Source: Acidimicrobiales bacterium
GTDB taxonomy: Bacteria > Actinomycetota > Acidimicrobiia > Acidimicrobiales > Iamiaceae
Length of the DNA stretch: 64,000 nt
Direction: 5' to 3'
NCBI GenBank assembly: GCA_030448105.1
Contig: JAUJNP010000007.1
Coordinates: 113,977-177,976 of the forward strand
Below the pieces are notes generated by a model. The model did no database searches and was not told the DNA's origin. It saw only the letters and a program-made list of their open reading frames with translations. Positions within the stretch are counted from its first letter, which is position 1. Every line of letters starts with the position of its first letter. Positions 9,424-17,165 of this stretch are shown one piece after another. Position numbers and translations under genes: made by a program.

Positions 9424-9990
9424 CTACGGCGTGTCGAGCCAGACCGGTGACCGCTCGAGCAGGTACTCGCTGACGCCGAGGCAGCGCTCCAGCACCTGGC
9501 AGAGCAGCTCCGCCTCGCCGGTGTAGACGCCGGCGAGGGACACGTCGACGCGGGCGACGATGCCCACCGTGCGCTCGGCGGCGTCGGTGACGGAGCCGAA
9601 CGAGTCGATGGCGGAGACCTCGAGGGGCAGCTCGGGACCACCCACGCCGGCCAGCTCGGTGGCCAGCACGAGCAGGTCCGGGCCCGAGGGCAACGGTGGC
9701 AGCGACCAGGTGAAGTGCAGGGGGAAGGAATGAAGGTCGGGCGGGTCGGCGCCCTCCTCCAGCTCGATCACCAGGTCCTCGAAGGACAGCAGGACGCGGG
9801 GGTCGACCTCGAGGGCGAGGTGGAGGTCGAGGGGGCCGCCGCACGCCTCCTCGGGGTGCAGGTCCACCTCCCAGGCCTGGCGGAGCGAGTAGGTCTCGAC
9901 GAAGTGGCGCTCGTCGTGGACGTGGAAGCCGTGGTCGGCAACGTGGTCCTTGAGCTCGGCGACGAAGCCAGCGACGTCGATGACGGCCAC
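9424..9990 (-). CDS. Conserved hypothetical protein
   Basis: 188-residue acidic soluble protein with no motif I recognise. It contains a His-rich early section (ADHGFHVHDERHFVETYS) and alternating hydrophobic strands, suggesting an alpha/beta fold. GTG at 9990 is preceded by AAAGGAG at good spacing, so the start is well supported. It is convergent with the PRTase gene and divergent from the phosphatase gene. Confidence 0.65.
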   Translation of the reverse strand: MAVIDVAGFVAELKDHVADHGFHVHDERHFVETYSLRQAWEVDLHPEEACGGPLDLHLALEVDPRVLLSFEDLVIELEEGADPPDLHSFPLHFTWSLPPLPSGPDLLVLATELAGVGGPELPLEVSAIDSFGSVTDAAERTVGIVARVDVSLAGVYTGEAELLCQVLERCLGVSEYLLERSPVWLDTP

Positions 9991-10055
9991 GCGTGCTCCT
10001 TTGGTCGAGGTTGCAGGTTCGCGCCCGACAGCCTGCCACGGCGGGAGGCGCCCAC

Positions 10056-10061
10056 TACGGT
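10056..10061 (+). promoter_or_regulatory. -10 element, leaderless phosphatase gene
   Basis: TACGGT, 10 nt before GTG 10072. The nearer GTG at 10060 overlaps the hexamer and so cannot be the start, which decides between the two. Confidence 0.45.
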
Positions 10062-10071
10062 GCGGCGCACC

Positions 10072-10836
10072 GTGACCGACGACGAGCTGCTCGCCGTGCT
10101 GGCCGCCGCCGCCGACGCGGCCGCCGCCGCGCTGGTGGGCACCGCCGACTGGGGCCTGGTCGGCACCCGGCCGGGCCAGCACCACAGCGACCTGGCCGCC
10201 GACCGGGCCGCGGTCGCCGTGCTGGTAGGGGCCGGCGTGGGGGTGCTGAGCGAGGAGAGCGGCCGCCACCACGCCGACCGGGCCGTCACCGTGGTCATCG
10301 ACCCCCTCGACGGTTCCACCAACGCCGCCCGGGGGCTGCCCTGGTACGCCACCAGCCTGTGCGCGGTCGACGACGACGGGCCGCGCGTCGGGCTGGTGGT
10401 CGACCTGGTGCACGGCACCCGCTATGAGGCGACCCGGGGTGGCGGCGCCCGCCGCGACGGTCGAACACTTGTGGCCGTAGGCCCCGAGGCCCTGACCGAC
10501 GCCATCATCGGGATCAACGGCCTGCCGGCATCACACCTGGGTTGGGACCAGTTCCGCGCGCTGGGAGCGGCCGCCCTGGACCTGTGCGCGGTGGCCGAGG
10601 GCCGCCTGCACGGCTTCGTCGACTGCACCGACGACGGCCTGGCCCCGTGGGACTACCTGGGCGCCCTCCTCGTGTGCCGGGAGGCCGGTGCCGCCGTCGT
10701 CGACCTCCACGACCGTCCGTTGGTCGACCTGGACCACCACGCCCGCCGCACGGTGGTGGCCGGCGCGACCGAGTCGCTCCTCGGTGAGCTGCGGCGGGCC
10801 CGGATGTCCACCGCCCCGCTCGTGGCGCCCTCCTAG
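10072..10836 (+). CDS. Inositol monophosphatase-family phosphatase
   Basis: Mg2+-dependent, Li+-sensitive-type sugar phosphatase. The metal sites are LSEESG and DPLDGSTN (D77, D80), and the late WDYLGALLVCREAG motif carries the third-metal Asp. 254 residues. The family includes inositol-, histidinol- and fructose-1,6-bisphosphatases; the substrate is undecided. It is a second, diverged family member beside the one at 62775. The TAG stop is 20 nt before the NUDIX gene. Confidence 0.85.
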   Translation: MTDDELLAVLAAAADAAAAALVGTADWGLVGTRPGQHHSDLAADRAAVAVLVGAGVGVLSEESGRHHADRAVTVVIDPLDGSTNAARGLPWYATSLCAVDDDGPRVGLVVDLVHGTRYEATRGGGARRDGRTLVAVGPEALTDAIIGINGLPASHLGWDQFRALGAAALDLCAVAEGRLHGFVDCTDDGLAPWDYLGALLVCREAGAAVVDLHDRPLVDLDHHARRTVVAGATESLLGELRRARMSTAPLVAPS

Positions 10837-10856
10837 GCTGCCCCGATGGGGCGTCG

Positions 10857-11393
10857 ATGAGCGGGCGGGTGCAGCGGGCGGCGCTGCGGATCTACCGGCG
10901 CCTGCCCACCCTCGGCCGACGTTGGGTGGTGCGCACCCTTGCCCCCACCTACACCGTCGGCGCCATGTGCTTCATCGAGCGGCGCGACGGGGCCCTGCTC
11001 CTGGTGCGCCACCTCTACCGGCGGCGATGGGGGGTCCCGGGCGGTCTGCTGGAGCGGGGCGAGCGGCCCTCCGACGCCGCCCTCCGCGAGGTCGGGGAGG
11101 AGGTCCACCTGCGGGTGCGCCTGGTGGGCGAGCCGGCGGTGGTGGTCGACGCGGTGCCCCAGCGGGTCGACATCGTCTACCGCGCCGAGCCCATCGGCGA
11201 TGCTGACCTCGAAGCCGTGGGGCCCAGCTCGCCCGAGATCGTCGAGGCCCGGTGGTTCCCCAGGGACGAGTTGCCCGAGCTCCAGCACGAGACCGCCGGC
11301 GCCCTGGTGGCCCTCGCGCGGTCGTCGCGGTCGCCCCAGGCCCCCTCCGTCGACGCCCTGCTGACCGCGGCCGAGGATCGCCGTCCCCGATAG
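10857..11393 (+). CDS. NUDIX hydrolase
   Basis: Cleaves nucleoside diphosphate-linked compounds. The Nudix box begins at G62: GGLLERGERPSDAALREVGEE fits Gx5Ex7REUxEEx. A basic N-terminal extension of about 35 residues (RIYRRLPTLGRRWVVRTLAP) precedes the domain, a pattern seen in actinobacterial homologues. 178 residues. The TAG stop is the first three bases of TAGCCT, the -10 candidate for the disrupted tRNA that follows. Confidence 0.88.
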   Translation: MSGRVQRAALRIYRRLPTLGRRWVVRTLAPTYTVGAMCFIERRDGALLLVRHLYRRRWGVPGGLLERGERPSDAALREVGEEVHLRVRLVGEPAVVVDAVPQRVDIVYRAEPIGDADLEAVGPSSPEIVEARWFPRDELPELQHETAGALVALARSSRSPQAPSVDALLTAAEDRRPR

Positions 11394-11396
11394 CCT
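11391..11396 (+). promoter_or_regulatory. -10 candidate of the disrupted tRNA-Val
   Basis: TAGCCT, 13 nt before the tRNA 5' half at 11410, the same spacing as for tRNA-Asn (TAACCT to 4837). The promoter appears intact although the gene is broken. Confidence 0.4.
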
Positions 11397-11409
11397 CGGC
11401 GCCCCACCC

Positions 11410-11449
11410 GGGCGCGTAGCTCAGCTGGCCAGAGCGCTGCCCTTACAAG
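11410..11449 (+). pseudogene. 5' half of a tRNA-Val (TAC)
   Basis: GGGCGCG-TA-GCTC-loop-GAGC-G-CTGCC-CTTACAA is a normal tRNA 5' half, with acceptor strand, complete D-arm and anticodon TAC. After G11449 the sequence no longer pairs with CTGCC, and no T-arm follows. It is cut at the 3' side of the anticodon loop, the usual place where tRNA-targeting integrases recombine. Confidence 0.7.
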
Positions 11450-11510
11450 CCAATCCGGAGGTCTCCCGCAACGCTGTGACCAGGGGAAATGCTCCTTCCC
11501 GCCGCAGCGC

Positions 11511-11530
11511 GACCAGTAGCGGACCAGTAT
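11511..11530. repeat. Short direct repeat GACCAGTA
   Basis: GACCAGTA occurs twice about 12 nt apart (gcGACCAGTAgcGGACCAGTAtg) between the tRNA 5' half and the intact tRNA-Val. Tiny, but in the region of the presumed integration scar. Confidence 0.35.
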
Positions 11531-11542
11531 GTAGTCCCCCTC

Positions 11543-11615
11543 GGGCGCTTAGCTCAGTCGGAAGAGCAGCACGCTTACATCGTGCAGGTCGTCGGTTCGA
11601 GCCCGGCAGCGCCCA
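11543..11615 (+). tRNA. tRNA-Val (TAC)
   Basis: Intact cloverleaf: acceptor GGGCGCT/AGCGCCC, D-stem GCTC/GAGC, anticodon stem GCACG/CGTGC around CTTACAT (TAC), T-arm GTCGG-TTCGAGC-CCGGC, discriminator A; CCA incompletely encoded. It provides the function lost in the truncated copy 130 nt upstream. Confidence 0.93.
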
Positions 11616-11711
11616 CCGACCCGTCGGCTCCCGTTGTCAGCGGTCGGGGGCCGTGCCATACTGCCCGGCACCCCACCGACGGCCGTGCCCTGCACACCGT
11701 CGTCGGCGTCT

Positions 11712-11797
11712 GAGGCGGTAGCGCCTCCCGAGTCAGGAACGATAGGTCGTGAGCAGGGAACCACGGCCGAACGAGCGTCCCGTTCCGTTTCTGACTC
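11712..11797 (+). other. Structured region: two hairpins before a small ORF
   Basis: Hairpin 1 is GAGGCG-GTAG-CGCCTC (11712-11727). Hairpin 2 pairs GAGTCAG (11730-11736) with CTGACTC (11791-11797) and continues with GGAACG/CGTTCC (11781-11786), leaving a GTTT bulge. The 3' leg ends 16 nt before the ATG at 11813 and beside its GGAGGG ribosome site, so a leader RNA role is possible. Confidence 0.4.
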
Positions 11798-11812
11798 CCG
11801 TGGAGGGTTCCC

Positions 11813-11959
11813 ATGTTCGACCTACGCCGTGCGTTCGGCGTGCCCCGTCTCGGCATGCCCGCCGAGGTGGCTGGGTGGCTTCGGCTGGCCCGCAACCCGT
11901 CCGCGACCGTTCCGTGGCGGGAGGATTGCAGGCGGTGCGCCCACACGCTTCCCTGCTAA
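11813..11959 (+). CDS. Small ORF in the integration scar, 48 residues
   Basis: ATG preceded by GGAGGG at about 6 nt. It encodes a basic protein with a Trp/Leu-rich middle (VAGWLRLARNPSATVPW) and a C-terminal REDCRRC...LPC cysteine cluster. The TAA stop lies inside the anticodon loop of the tRNA 3' fragment, so the reading frame runs across the presumed recombination site. I do not recognise it; it may be a remnant of an integrated element's edge gene or chance coding. Confidence 0.3.
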   Translation: MFDLRRAFGVPRLGMPAEVAGWLRLARNPSATVPWREDCRRCAHTLPC

Positions 11960-11995
11960 GGAAGTGACGGCGGTTCGACTCCCGCCGCGCCCACC
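11946..11995 (+). pseudogene. tRNA 3' half (att-like remnant)
   Basis: From the anticodon arm CTTCC-CTGCTAA-GGAAG through a T-loop TTCGACT to CGCGCCC-ACC. The 3' acceptor strand is perfectly complementary to the GGGCGCG of the 5' half at 11410, yet the T-stem is one G short and anticodon GCT without a long variable arm would not be a normal Ser tRNA. No D-arm precedes it. It is best read as a decayed attachment-site copy. Confidence 0.55.
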
Positions 11996-12184
11996 TGCGT
12001 TCTCTCGGTCCGCGTCTGCAGGCGGCCGCCGGGGCGATCGCGGACACCCATGTAAGTGGTCCTCCCGTGGGTCGGAGCGCTCCCCTCTTACGCCAGTCCT
12101 TCGCCTCGCGGGCAGCGCTCGGCTTCTTCTCTCCCCTCACCTTGACTGGCGCCCCGGCTCCGGAACCTTCTCCGAATGGACCGA
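11996..12184. other. Intergenic region without a recognisable gene
   Basis: About 190 nt between the tRNA 3' fragment and the antitoxin promoter. I see no convincing ORF, RNA or repeat; composition is locally less G-rich (several TTCTTCTCTCC-type runs) than the flanking genes, consistent with leftover foreign sequence. Confidence 0.4.
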
Positions 12185-12190
12185 TACGAT
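12185..12190 (+). promoter_or_regulatory. -10 element, leaderless antitoxin gene
   Basis: TACGAT, 6 nt before GTG 12197. It favours that start over the in-frame ATG at 12176, which lies upstream of the hexamer. Confidence 0.45.
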
Positions 12191-12196
12191 CAGCGT

Positions 12197-12442
12197 GTGA
12201 GCGCTGACGCACATGCCCTCCTGAGGAAGGCCCTCGCGCTCCCCGATGACGAGCGGGCCGGGATCGCCACAGAGCTGATCGCCAGCCTGGATGAGCAGGA
12301 CTCAGACGACCCGGCCAGCGCCCGCGAGCTCTGGACCCAGGAGATCGAGCGCCGGGCTCGTCGGGTGGCGGCCGGCGAGAGCGGCGGCGAGGACTGGGAG
12401 AGCGTTCGTCAGCGACTCACCGACGGCTTCGCCGGGGGGTGA
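12197..12442 (+). CDS. Addiction-module antitoxin
   Basis: 81 residues. The N-terminal SADAHALLRKALALPDDERA and IATELIASLDE match the start of the addiction-module component family that pairs with ParE/RelE toxins. The second half carries a WTQEIERRARRV helix that would cover the toxin. Coupled to the toxin by a GTGA overlap. Lying just after tRNA fragments, the pair looks like cargo kept from an integrated element. Confidence 0.78.
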   Translation: MSADAHALLRKALALPDDERAGIATELIASLDEQDSDDPASARELWTQEIERRARRVAAGESGGEDWESVRQRLTDGFAGG

Positions 12443-12756
12443 CTCAGCCGGTTCGCTTCACCCCGGAGGCGACCGCCGAGCTCGAAGACGCAGCGCGCTG
12501 GTACGAGCAACGGCGCGCGGGACTCGGGCTCGCGTTCCTGTCTTCGGTCGACCAGGCAGTCGACGCCCTCGCCAACTGGCCCGACGCCGGGACGCCGGTC
12601 CACGGCCTCTCGGCCGAGTTGCCGGTGCGACGCGTACCCGTAGCTCGCTTCCCCTACTTCGTCGCCTATCTCGTCGGGCCCGACGCCGTGCACGTCCTCG
12701 CCGTCGCCCACGAACGGCGCCGCCCTGGCTACTGGAGCGGCAGGGCCGACCGCTGA
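12439..12756 (+). CDS. ParE/RelE-superfamily toxin
   Basis: 105-residue protein with the ParE-like layout: an early helical region (ATAELEDAARWYEQRRAGLG, FLSSVDQAVDALANWP), then RRVPVARFPYFVAYLV strands, and a C-terminal VHVLAVAHERRRPGYW strand with the usual basic run. Translation begins at GTG overlapping the antitoxin stop. Whether it acts on ribosome-bound mRNA (RelE) or gyrase (ParE) cannot be told. Confidence 0.8.
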   Translation: MTQPVRFTPEATAELEDAARWYEQRRAGLGLAFLSSVDQAVDALANWPDAGTPVHGLSAELPVRRVPVARFPYFVAYLVGPDAVHVLAVAHERRRPGYWSGRADR

Positions 12757-12801
12757 CTCGGGTCTGCGCCCCAGACGAGCCGCGGGGCCCGGCGGCCGTT
12801 G

Positions 12802-13740
12802 TCAGGTGCCGGCGAGCTTGGCGACCACCGGAGCCATCGCTTCCATGGCGTCGCCCTGCACCACCACGTAGGACACGTCCCAACGCTGCCGGCGACGCTC
12901 GAGGTCGTCGCAGATCTGCTCGATCGAGCCCACCATGGCGTGGGGGTACTCCGCCACATCCTCGGGGCTCACGCCGAACGCCGGGGCCATCGCTTCCAGG
13001 GTGCCCTGGCGGTCGTCGGTGACGATGCAGGCGAACTGCAGCATGTTGAGCTCGAGGTCCGGGTAGCGGTCGCCGGCGGCCTCACGCACCCACGCCAGCT
13101 TCTGGTCGGTGAACTCGGCCAGGCCGGTCTTGGCCGCATCGCTGTCGACCGCACCGTTGGGGATCGAGGGGTTGATGCCGACGATGTCGGCCTCGCGCCC
13201 GGCGATGGAGAGCACCCGCTTGGCCCCGCCGCCGATCAGGAACGGCGGGTGCGGGCGCTGAGCCGGCTTGGGAAGGCCGTCGTAGCCGGTGATCCGGTAG
13301 TGCTCCCCGGCGAAGTCCTGAGGCCCGTCGGCGAAGGCCTGCTTCAGCACGGCGATGGCCTCCTCCATGCGGTCGACCCGCACCTTGGGCTTGTCCATCG
13401 CGATCCCGGACTGCTCGTAGTCGGTGTTCATCCAACCTGCCCCGATGCCCAGCTCGAAGCGGCCGCCCGAGAGCACGTCGAGCGTGGCGCACTCCTTGGC
13501 CAGCACCACCGGGTGCTTGTAGTCGTTGTCGAACACGAGGGTTCCGACGCGAAGGTCGGTGGTGGCGTCGGCCGCGGCCATGAGGGCGGGCACGGGCGCG
13601 AGCTGGTCGCCGAAGTGGTCGGGCAGGAACAGCGTGGAGTAGCCGAGGTCCTCCGCCCGCCGGGCGAGGTCGGCCCACTCGGGCCCGCTGGTGGCGGTGT
13701 GGAGCTGGACGCCGAAGCGGAAGGTGCGGGGGTGAGCCAT
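12802..13740 (-). CDS. LLM-class F420-dependent oxidoreductase
   Basis: Luciferase-like TIM barrel of the F420-using type common in actinobacteria. The start FRFGVQLHTATSGPEWADLA, then LFLPDHFGDQ, VGTLVFDNDYKHPVVLAKE, LSGGRFELGIGAGW and PFLIGGGAKRVLSIAG are family landmarks. 312 residues; ATG 13740. Substrate unknown. The 5' end faces the divergent penicillin-binding protein gene. Confidence 0.86.
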   Translation of the reverse strand: MAHPRTFRFGVQLHTATSGPEWADLARRAEDLGYSTLFLPDHFGDQLAPVPALMAAADATTDLRVGTLVFDNDYKHPVVLAKECATLDVLSGGRFELGIGAGWMNTDYEQSGIAMDKPKVRVDRMEEAIAVLKQAFADGPQDFAGEHYRITGYDGLPKPAQRPHPPFLIGGGAKRVLSIAGREADIVGINPSIPNGAVDSDAAKTGLAEFTDQKLAWVREAAGDRYPDLELNMLQFACIVTDDRQGTLEAMAPAFGVSPEDVAEYPHAMVGSIEQICDDLERRRQRWDVSYVVVQGDAMEAMAPVVAKLAGT

Positions 13741-13786
13741 GGACCGACCATACCGGGGTGAACACCGGGCACGGAGAGGGCGCCGG

Positions 13787-13792
13787 TATCGT
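13787..13792 (+). promoter_or_regulatory. -10 element, leaderless PBP gene
   Basis: TATCGT, 10 nt before ATG 13803, with no ribosome site. An in-frame ATG at 13758 lies upstream of the hexamer and is therefore unlikely as the start. Confidence 0.45.
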
Positions 13793-13802
13793 TTCGGCAG
13801 CA

Positions 13803-15947
13803 ATGGCTTGGCTCCTGCGCATCCTGCGCCTCGTCGTCATCATGGCCGTCGGTGCCGCCACCGTCACCGCCTCGGTCGTCGCCATCGCGCCCCAGGCCAA
13901 GGGCGTGGCCAGCGCCCACATCTCCGACCACGCCCGGGTCAGGCTCGACCCCCTGGCGGAGCGCTCCTACATCTACGACCGCTTCGGCAACCCCCTCGCC
14001 ACCCTCCACGACGAGCAGAACCGGGTGCGGGTGAAGCTAGGTGCCATCTCACGGGAGGTGGTGCAGGCCGTCCTCGCCGTCGAGGACGCCCACTTCTACG
14101 AGCACAAGGGAGTGAACCTGCGCTCCATCGGACGGGCGTTCTCGGCCAACCTCGAGGAGGGCGGGGTGGAGCAGGGCGGGTCGACCATCACCCAGCAGGT
14201 GGTGAAGAACTCCATCGTCGGCAACGAGAAGAAGCTCAGCCGCAAGCTCCGGGAGGCGTTCCTCGCCGTCGAGCTCGAGAAGCAGATGACCAAGGACGAG
14301 ATCCTCGAGCGCTACCTGAACTCGGTCTACCTGGGCAACGGTGCTTACGGGGTGCAGGCGGCCAGCGAGCTGTACTTCGGCCGCGACGCCAAAGACCTCG
14401 GTTGGGCCGAGGCCTCGCTCCTGGCCGCCCTGATCCGCAGCCCGGTCGACTACGACCCCTTCCGCAACCCGGACCTGTCGAACCGCCGCCGGGCACTCGT
14501 CTTCCGCCGGCTGGTGGAGGTGGGCAAGCTGACGTCGGTGCAGGCCGACCTGCTCACCGCCGTCCCCCTGCCGCTCCAGCCCAACCGGCCCCGGCCGGCC
14601 AACGACTACTTCGTCGAGCAGGTGAAGCAGCAGCTCCTCTCGGACACCCGCCTCGGGGCCACCCCCACGGCGCGCTACAACGCCGTGTTCGGTGGCGGCC
14701 TGCGGATCTACACCACCTTCGACCCGTTGGCCCAGCAGGCGGCCAAGCAGGCCCGCGACGCCACCCTCCCCAACAACAACGGCGACGGCACCTTCAACCT
14801 GCCGCCCGACCCCCTCACCGGCAAGGCCCGCTTCGGCACCGCGGCCATGGCGGCGCTGGAGCCCCGGACCGGAGCGGTGCGAGTGCTGGTGGGAGGGCCC
14901 GGCTTCGACCGCTACAAGTACGACCTCGCCACCCAAGGCAGCCGTCAGCCAGGGTCCTCGTTCAAGACCTTCGTGCTGACCGCGCTCATGGAGCAGGGGT
15001 ACTCCCCGACGGATCTGGTCAACGGCCGCGGCCCCTGTGCCGACATCCCCGGCTACGAGGAGAAGCCGGCTCAGAACTTCGAGGGCAGCCGCGGCGGCGT
15101 GAACACGATCCTGAGCCAGACGCTCAAGTCCTCGAACTGCGCATACCTGCGCCTCGGCCAGATCGCGGGACTGACCAAGGTGGCCGACGTGGCCCGGCGG
15201 ATGGGGCTCACCACGCCCCTCGAGCCGGCCTACGCGTCGATGGCCATCGGGGCCCAGGAGGTCCACCCCCTCGAGATGGCCGCCGCCTATGCGGTGTTGG
15301 CCAACGACGGCATCAAGAACCCGCCGTACTTCGTGGACCGGGTGACCGACGTCCAGGGTCGGATCCTCTTCGAGCACCGCCCGGCCGGGGAGCGGGTGGT
15401 GTCCGAGCAGACCGCACGGCTCGTCACCGAGGTGCTGGCCGAGAACGTGCAGAAGGGGACGGGCACCCGGGCCCAGCTCACCAACGGCCAACCGGCGGCG
15501 GGCAAGACCGGCACCACCCAGGACTCTTCGGACGTGTGGTTCGTCGGCTACACCCCGCAGCTGTCGCTGGCGGTGTGGATGGGCGCCAGCAGCGGGCGGG
15601 TGTCGCTGTCGTTCGGCGGCGGCGCGACCGGTGGCCGCTACCCGGCGGCCACGTGGGGCATGTTCATGAACACCGTCCTGAAGGAAACCCCGGTGCAGGC
15701 GTTCCCGGCGCCGTTGCCCCGTCCCGGCGGGAAGTGCCTGCGGATGCCCTTCGCCCGCTCCTGCGCCTCCAGCTACACCCCGCCCCAGTCGGCCTCCGGC
15801 CCGCCCGCGTCGTCGGGGCCCTCGGGCCCCGCGGTGGGCACCCCGGCCCCGGTGCTCCGGCCGGTCACCGCCAGCCCGGTGCTGGTGCCGTCGCCCGAGA
15901 ACGGGATCAAGCAGAAGGACCGGCCACCGAAGCGCGGGCGCCCGTGA
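13803..15947 (+). CDS. Class A penicillin-binding protein (transglycosylase/transpeptidase)
   Basis: Bifunctional peptidoglycan synthase anchored by one N-terminal helix (residues about 4-30). The GT51 domain carries the catalytic Glu in EDAHFYEHKG (E94) and QGGSTITQQ, KLREAFLAVELE, YLNSVYLGNGAYG. The transpeptidase domain has SSFK (S385-K388), SSN (S443-N445) and KTGTT (K568). The C-terminal tail is Pro/Ser-rich. 714 residues. It is coupled by GTGA to the next gene and probably acts in septal or lateral wall synthesis. Confidence 0.95.
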   Translation: MAWLLRILRLVVIMAVGAATVTASVVAIAPQAKGVASAHISDHARVRLDPLAERSYIYDRFGNPLATLHDEQNRVRVKLGAISREVVQAVLAVEDAHFYEHKGVNLRSIGRAFSANLEEGGVEQGGSTITQQVVKNSIVGNEKKLSRKLREAFLAVELEKQMTKDEILERYLNSVYLGNGAYGVQAASELYFGRDAKDLGWAEASLLAALIRSPVDYDPFRNPDLSNRRRALVFRRLVEVGKLTSVQADLLTAVPLPLQPNRPRPANDYFVEQVKQQLLSDTRLGATPTARYNAVFGGGLRIYTTFDPLAQQAAKQARDATLPNNNGDGTFNLPPDPLTGKARFGTAAMAALEPRTGAVRVLVGGPGFDRYKYDLATQGSRQPGSSFKTFVLTALMEQGYSPTDLVNGRGPCADIPGYEEKPAQNFEGSRGGVNTILSQTLKSSNCAYLRLGQIAGLTKVADVARRMGLTTPLEPAYASMAIGAQEVHPLEMAAAYAVLANDGIKNPPYFVDRVTDVQGRILFEHRPAGERVVSEQTARLVTEVLAENVQKGTGTRAQLTNGQPAAGKTGTTQDSSDVWFVGYTPQLSLAVWMGASSGRVSLSFGGGATGGRYPAATWGMFMNTVLKETPVQAFPAPLPRPGGKCLRMPFARSCASSYTPPQSASGPPASSGPSGPAVGTPAPVLRPVTASPVLVPSPENGIKQKDRPPKRGRP

Positions 15948-16657
15948 GCGAGCTTGATCAGCTCCTCGATGTGCAGGGTCACGACACCAGGGCCGACCAG
16001 ATCCGCCACCAGCGGGCGGCGTTGCCGGAGCGGGCCGAGCTGGTCGCGGCCGAGGCGGCACGCGACCGCGTCGTCGCCGAATCGGGTCCGGCCGACGCCC
16101 GCCGCGAGGAGCTCGCCCGCGCTCAGCGCCGCCTCGAGGACGACGTCGCCTCCACCCGGGCCCGCATCGCCACCGCGGACACCGCGCTCTACTCCGGTTC
16201 GTCCAGCAACCCGCGCGAGCTGCAGGCCCTCCAGGACGAGATCGCCTCCCTGACCCGCCGTGTCTCGCTCCTCGAGGACGAGGAGCTGGCGGTGATGGAG
16301 CAGCTCGAGCCGGTGGAGGCCGACCTGAACGCCAAGACCAAGGAACGGGCCCGCCTCGACGCCGAGATCGAGCGGTTGAGGGCCGCCGTGACCGCCGCCG
16401 AGGCCGAGCTCGACGTCGCCCTCGATGCCGAAGCCGAGCAGCGCCGGACGGCGGCGTCCTCGGTGCCCGAGGGTCTGTTGTCCGAGTACGAGCGCATCCG
16501 GGTCCGCTCGGCGGGCATCGGCGTGGCCCGCTTGGTGGCGGGTCAGTGCGGGGGGTGCCACCTGCGGTTGCCGGCCATGGAGCTCGACCGCATCAAGAAG
16601 CAACCGCCCGACGCCGTCGTCCACTGCGACGAGTGCGGCCGGCTGCTCGTGCGCTGA
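15944..16657 (+). CDS. Coiled-coil protein with C-terminal zinc ribbon
   Basis: 237 residues: a long antiparallel coiled coil (about 5-185) followed by a CxxC...CxxC ribbon (C202, C205, C228, C231). This is the CT398/FlgZ-like family of unknown role, widespread in actinobacteria. GTG start in a 4-nt overlap with the PBP gene. The conserved SSSNPRELQALQ loop between helices is typical of the family. Confidence 0.82.
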   Translation: MSELDQLLDVQGHDTRADQIRHQRAALPERAELVAAEAARDRVVAESGPADARREELARAQRRLEDDVASTRARIATADTALYSGSSSNPRELQALQDEIASLTRRVSLLEDEELAVMEQLEPVEADLNAKTKERARLDAEIERLRAAVTAAEAELDVALDAEAEQRRTAASSVPEGLLSEYERIRVRSAGIGVARLVAGQCGGCHLRLPAMELDRIKKQPPDAVVHCDECGRLLVR

Positions 16658-16663
16658 CCCGCC

Positions 16664-17146
16664 GTGCTCTGCTGGTTCGCGGGGCTGAGCCTGCTGGCCG
16701 CGTGGCAGGTGTTCCGAAGCCCGGCTCTCGACCATCGGATGGTGGTGCTGGGGTCGGTGCTGCCCCTGATCGAGATGCCCTTCGGCGGCCCGCGTCTGCT
16801 CCACACCTTGCTGGGCGCGGTGGCCGTCCTTGCCGTGGTGATGCTGGCCACCCGGTCTCGCCGGCTGCTTCGCCGCCAGCTGCTCGGGATCCCGATCGGG
16901 ATGTTCCTTCACCTCGTACTCGACGGTGTCTGGGCCGACACCCGGGTGTTCTGGTGGCCGGCGTTCGGGACCTCCTTCGGCTCGCGCCCCTTGCCCGAGC
17001 TCGACCGGGGGCTGCTCGGCTTGCTCATGGAGGTGGCCGGGGCGCTCACCCTGGTGTGGGCGTGGCGCCGCTTCGGCCTGGCCGACTCCGCCCGTCGGGC
17101 GGCGTTCCTGCGGACCGGTCGCATCGACCGCGACGTGGTGCGGTGA
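16664..17146 (+). CDS. Multi-pass membrane protein, unknown function
   Basis: 160 residues with about four hydrophobic segments and a histidine in a helix end (GMFLHLVLDGVWAD), plus ALDHRMVVLGSVLPLIE. The D-H and HLVLDG motifs recall the YdjM/DUF457-like membrane hydrolase group, but the match is loose. GTG at 16664 lies 6 nt after the previous stop, so it is likely co-transcribed with the PBP and zinc-ribbon genes. Confidence 0.6.
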   Translation: MLCWFAGLSLLAAWQVFRSPALDHRMVVLGSVLPLIEMPFGGPRLLHTLLGAVAVLAVVMLATRSRRLLRRQLLGIPIGMFLHLVLDGVWADTRVFWWPAFGTSFGSRPLPELDRGLLGLLMEVAGALTLVWAWRRFGLADSARRAAFLRTGRIDRDVVR

Positions 17147-17165
17147 GCACCGCTCGGGTCCCGGC

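Noticed and set aside
11410..11995. Group I intron inside a tRNA-Val gene
   Set aside because: A complete second tRNA lies between the halves, no conserved intron core is visible, and the 3' half has a different anticodon loop.
11700..11995. tmRNA (ssrA)
   Set aside because: The T-arm-like 3' end prompted this, but there is no matching 5' GGGGCTG-type end, no tag-peptide frame and a defective T-stem.
12765..12779. GTCTG-CAGAC hairpin after the toxin as terminator
   Set aside because: Only five pairs and no supporting T-run; too weak to call.
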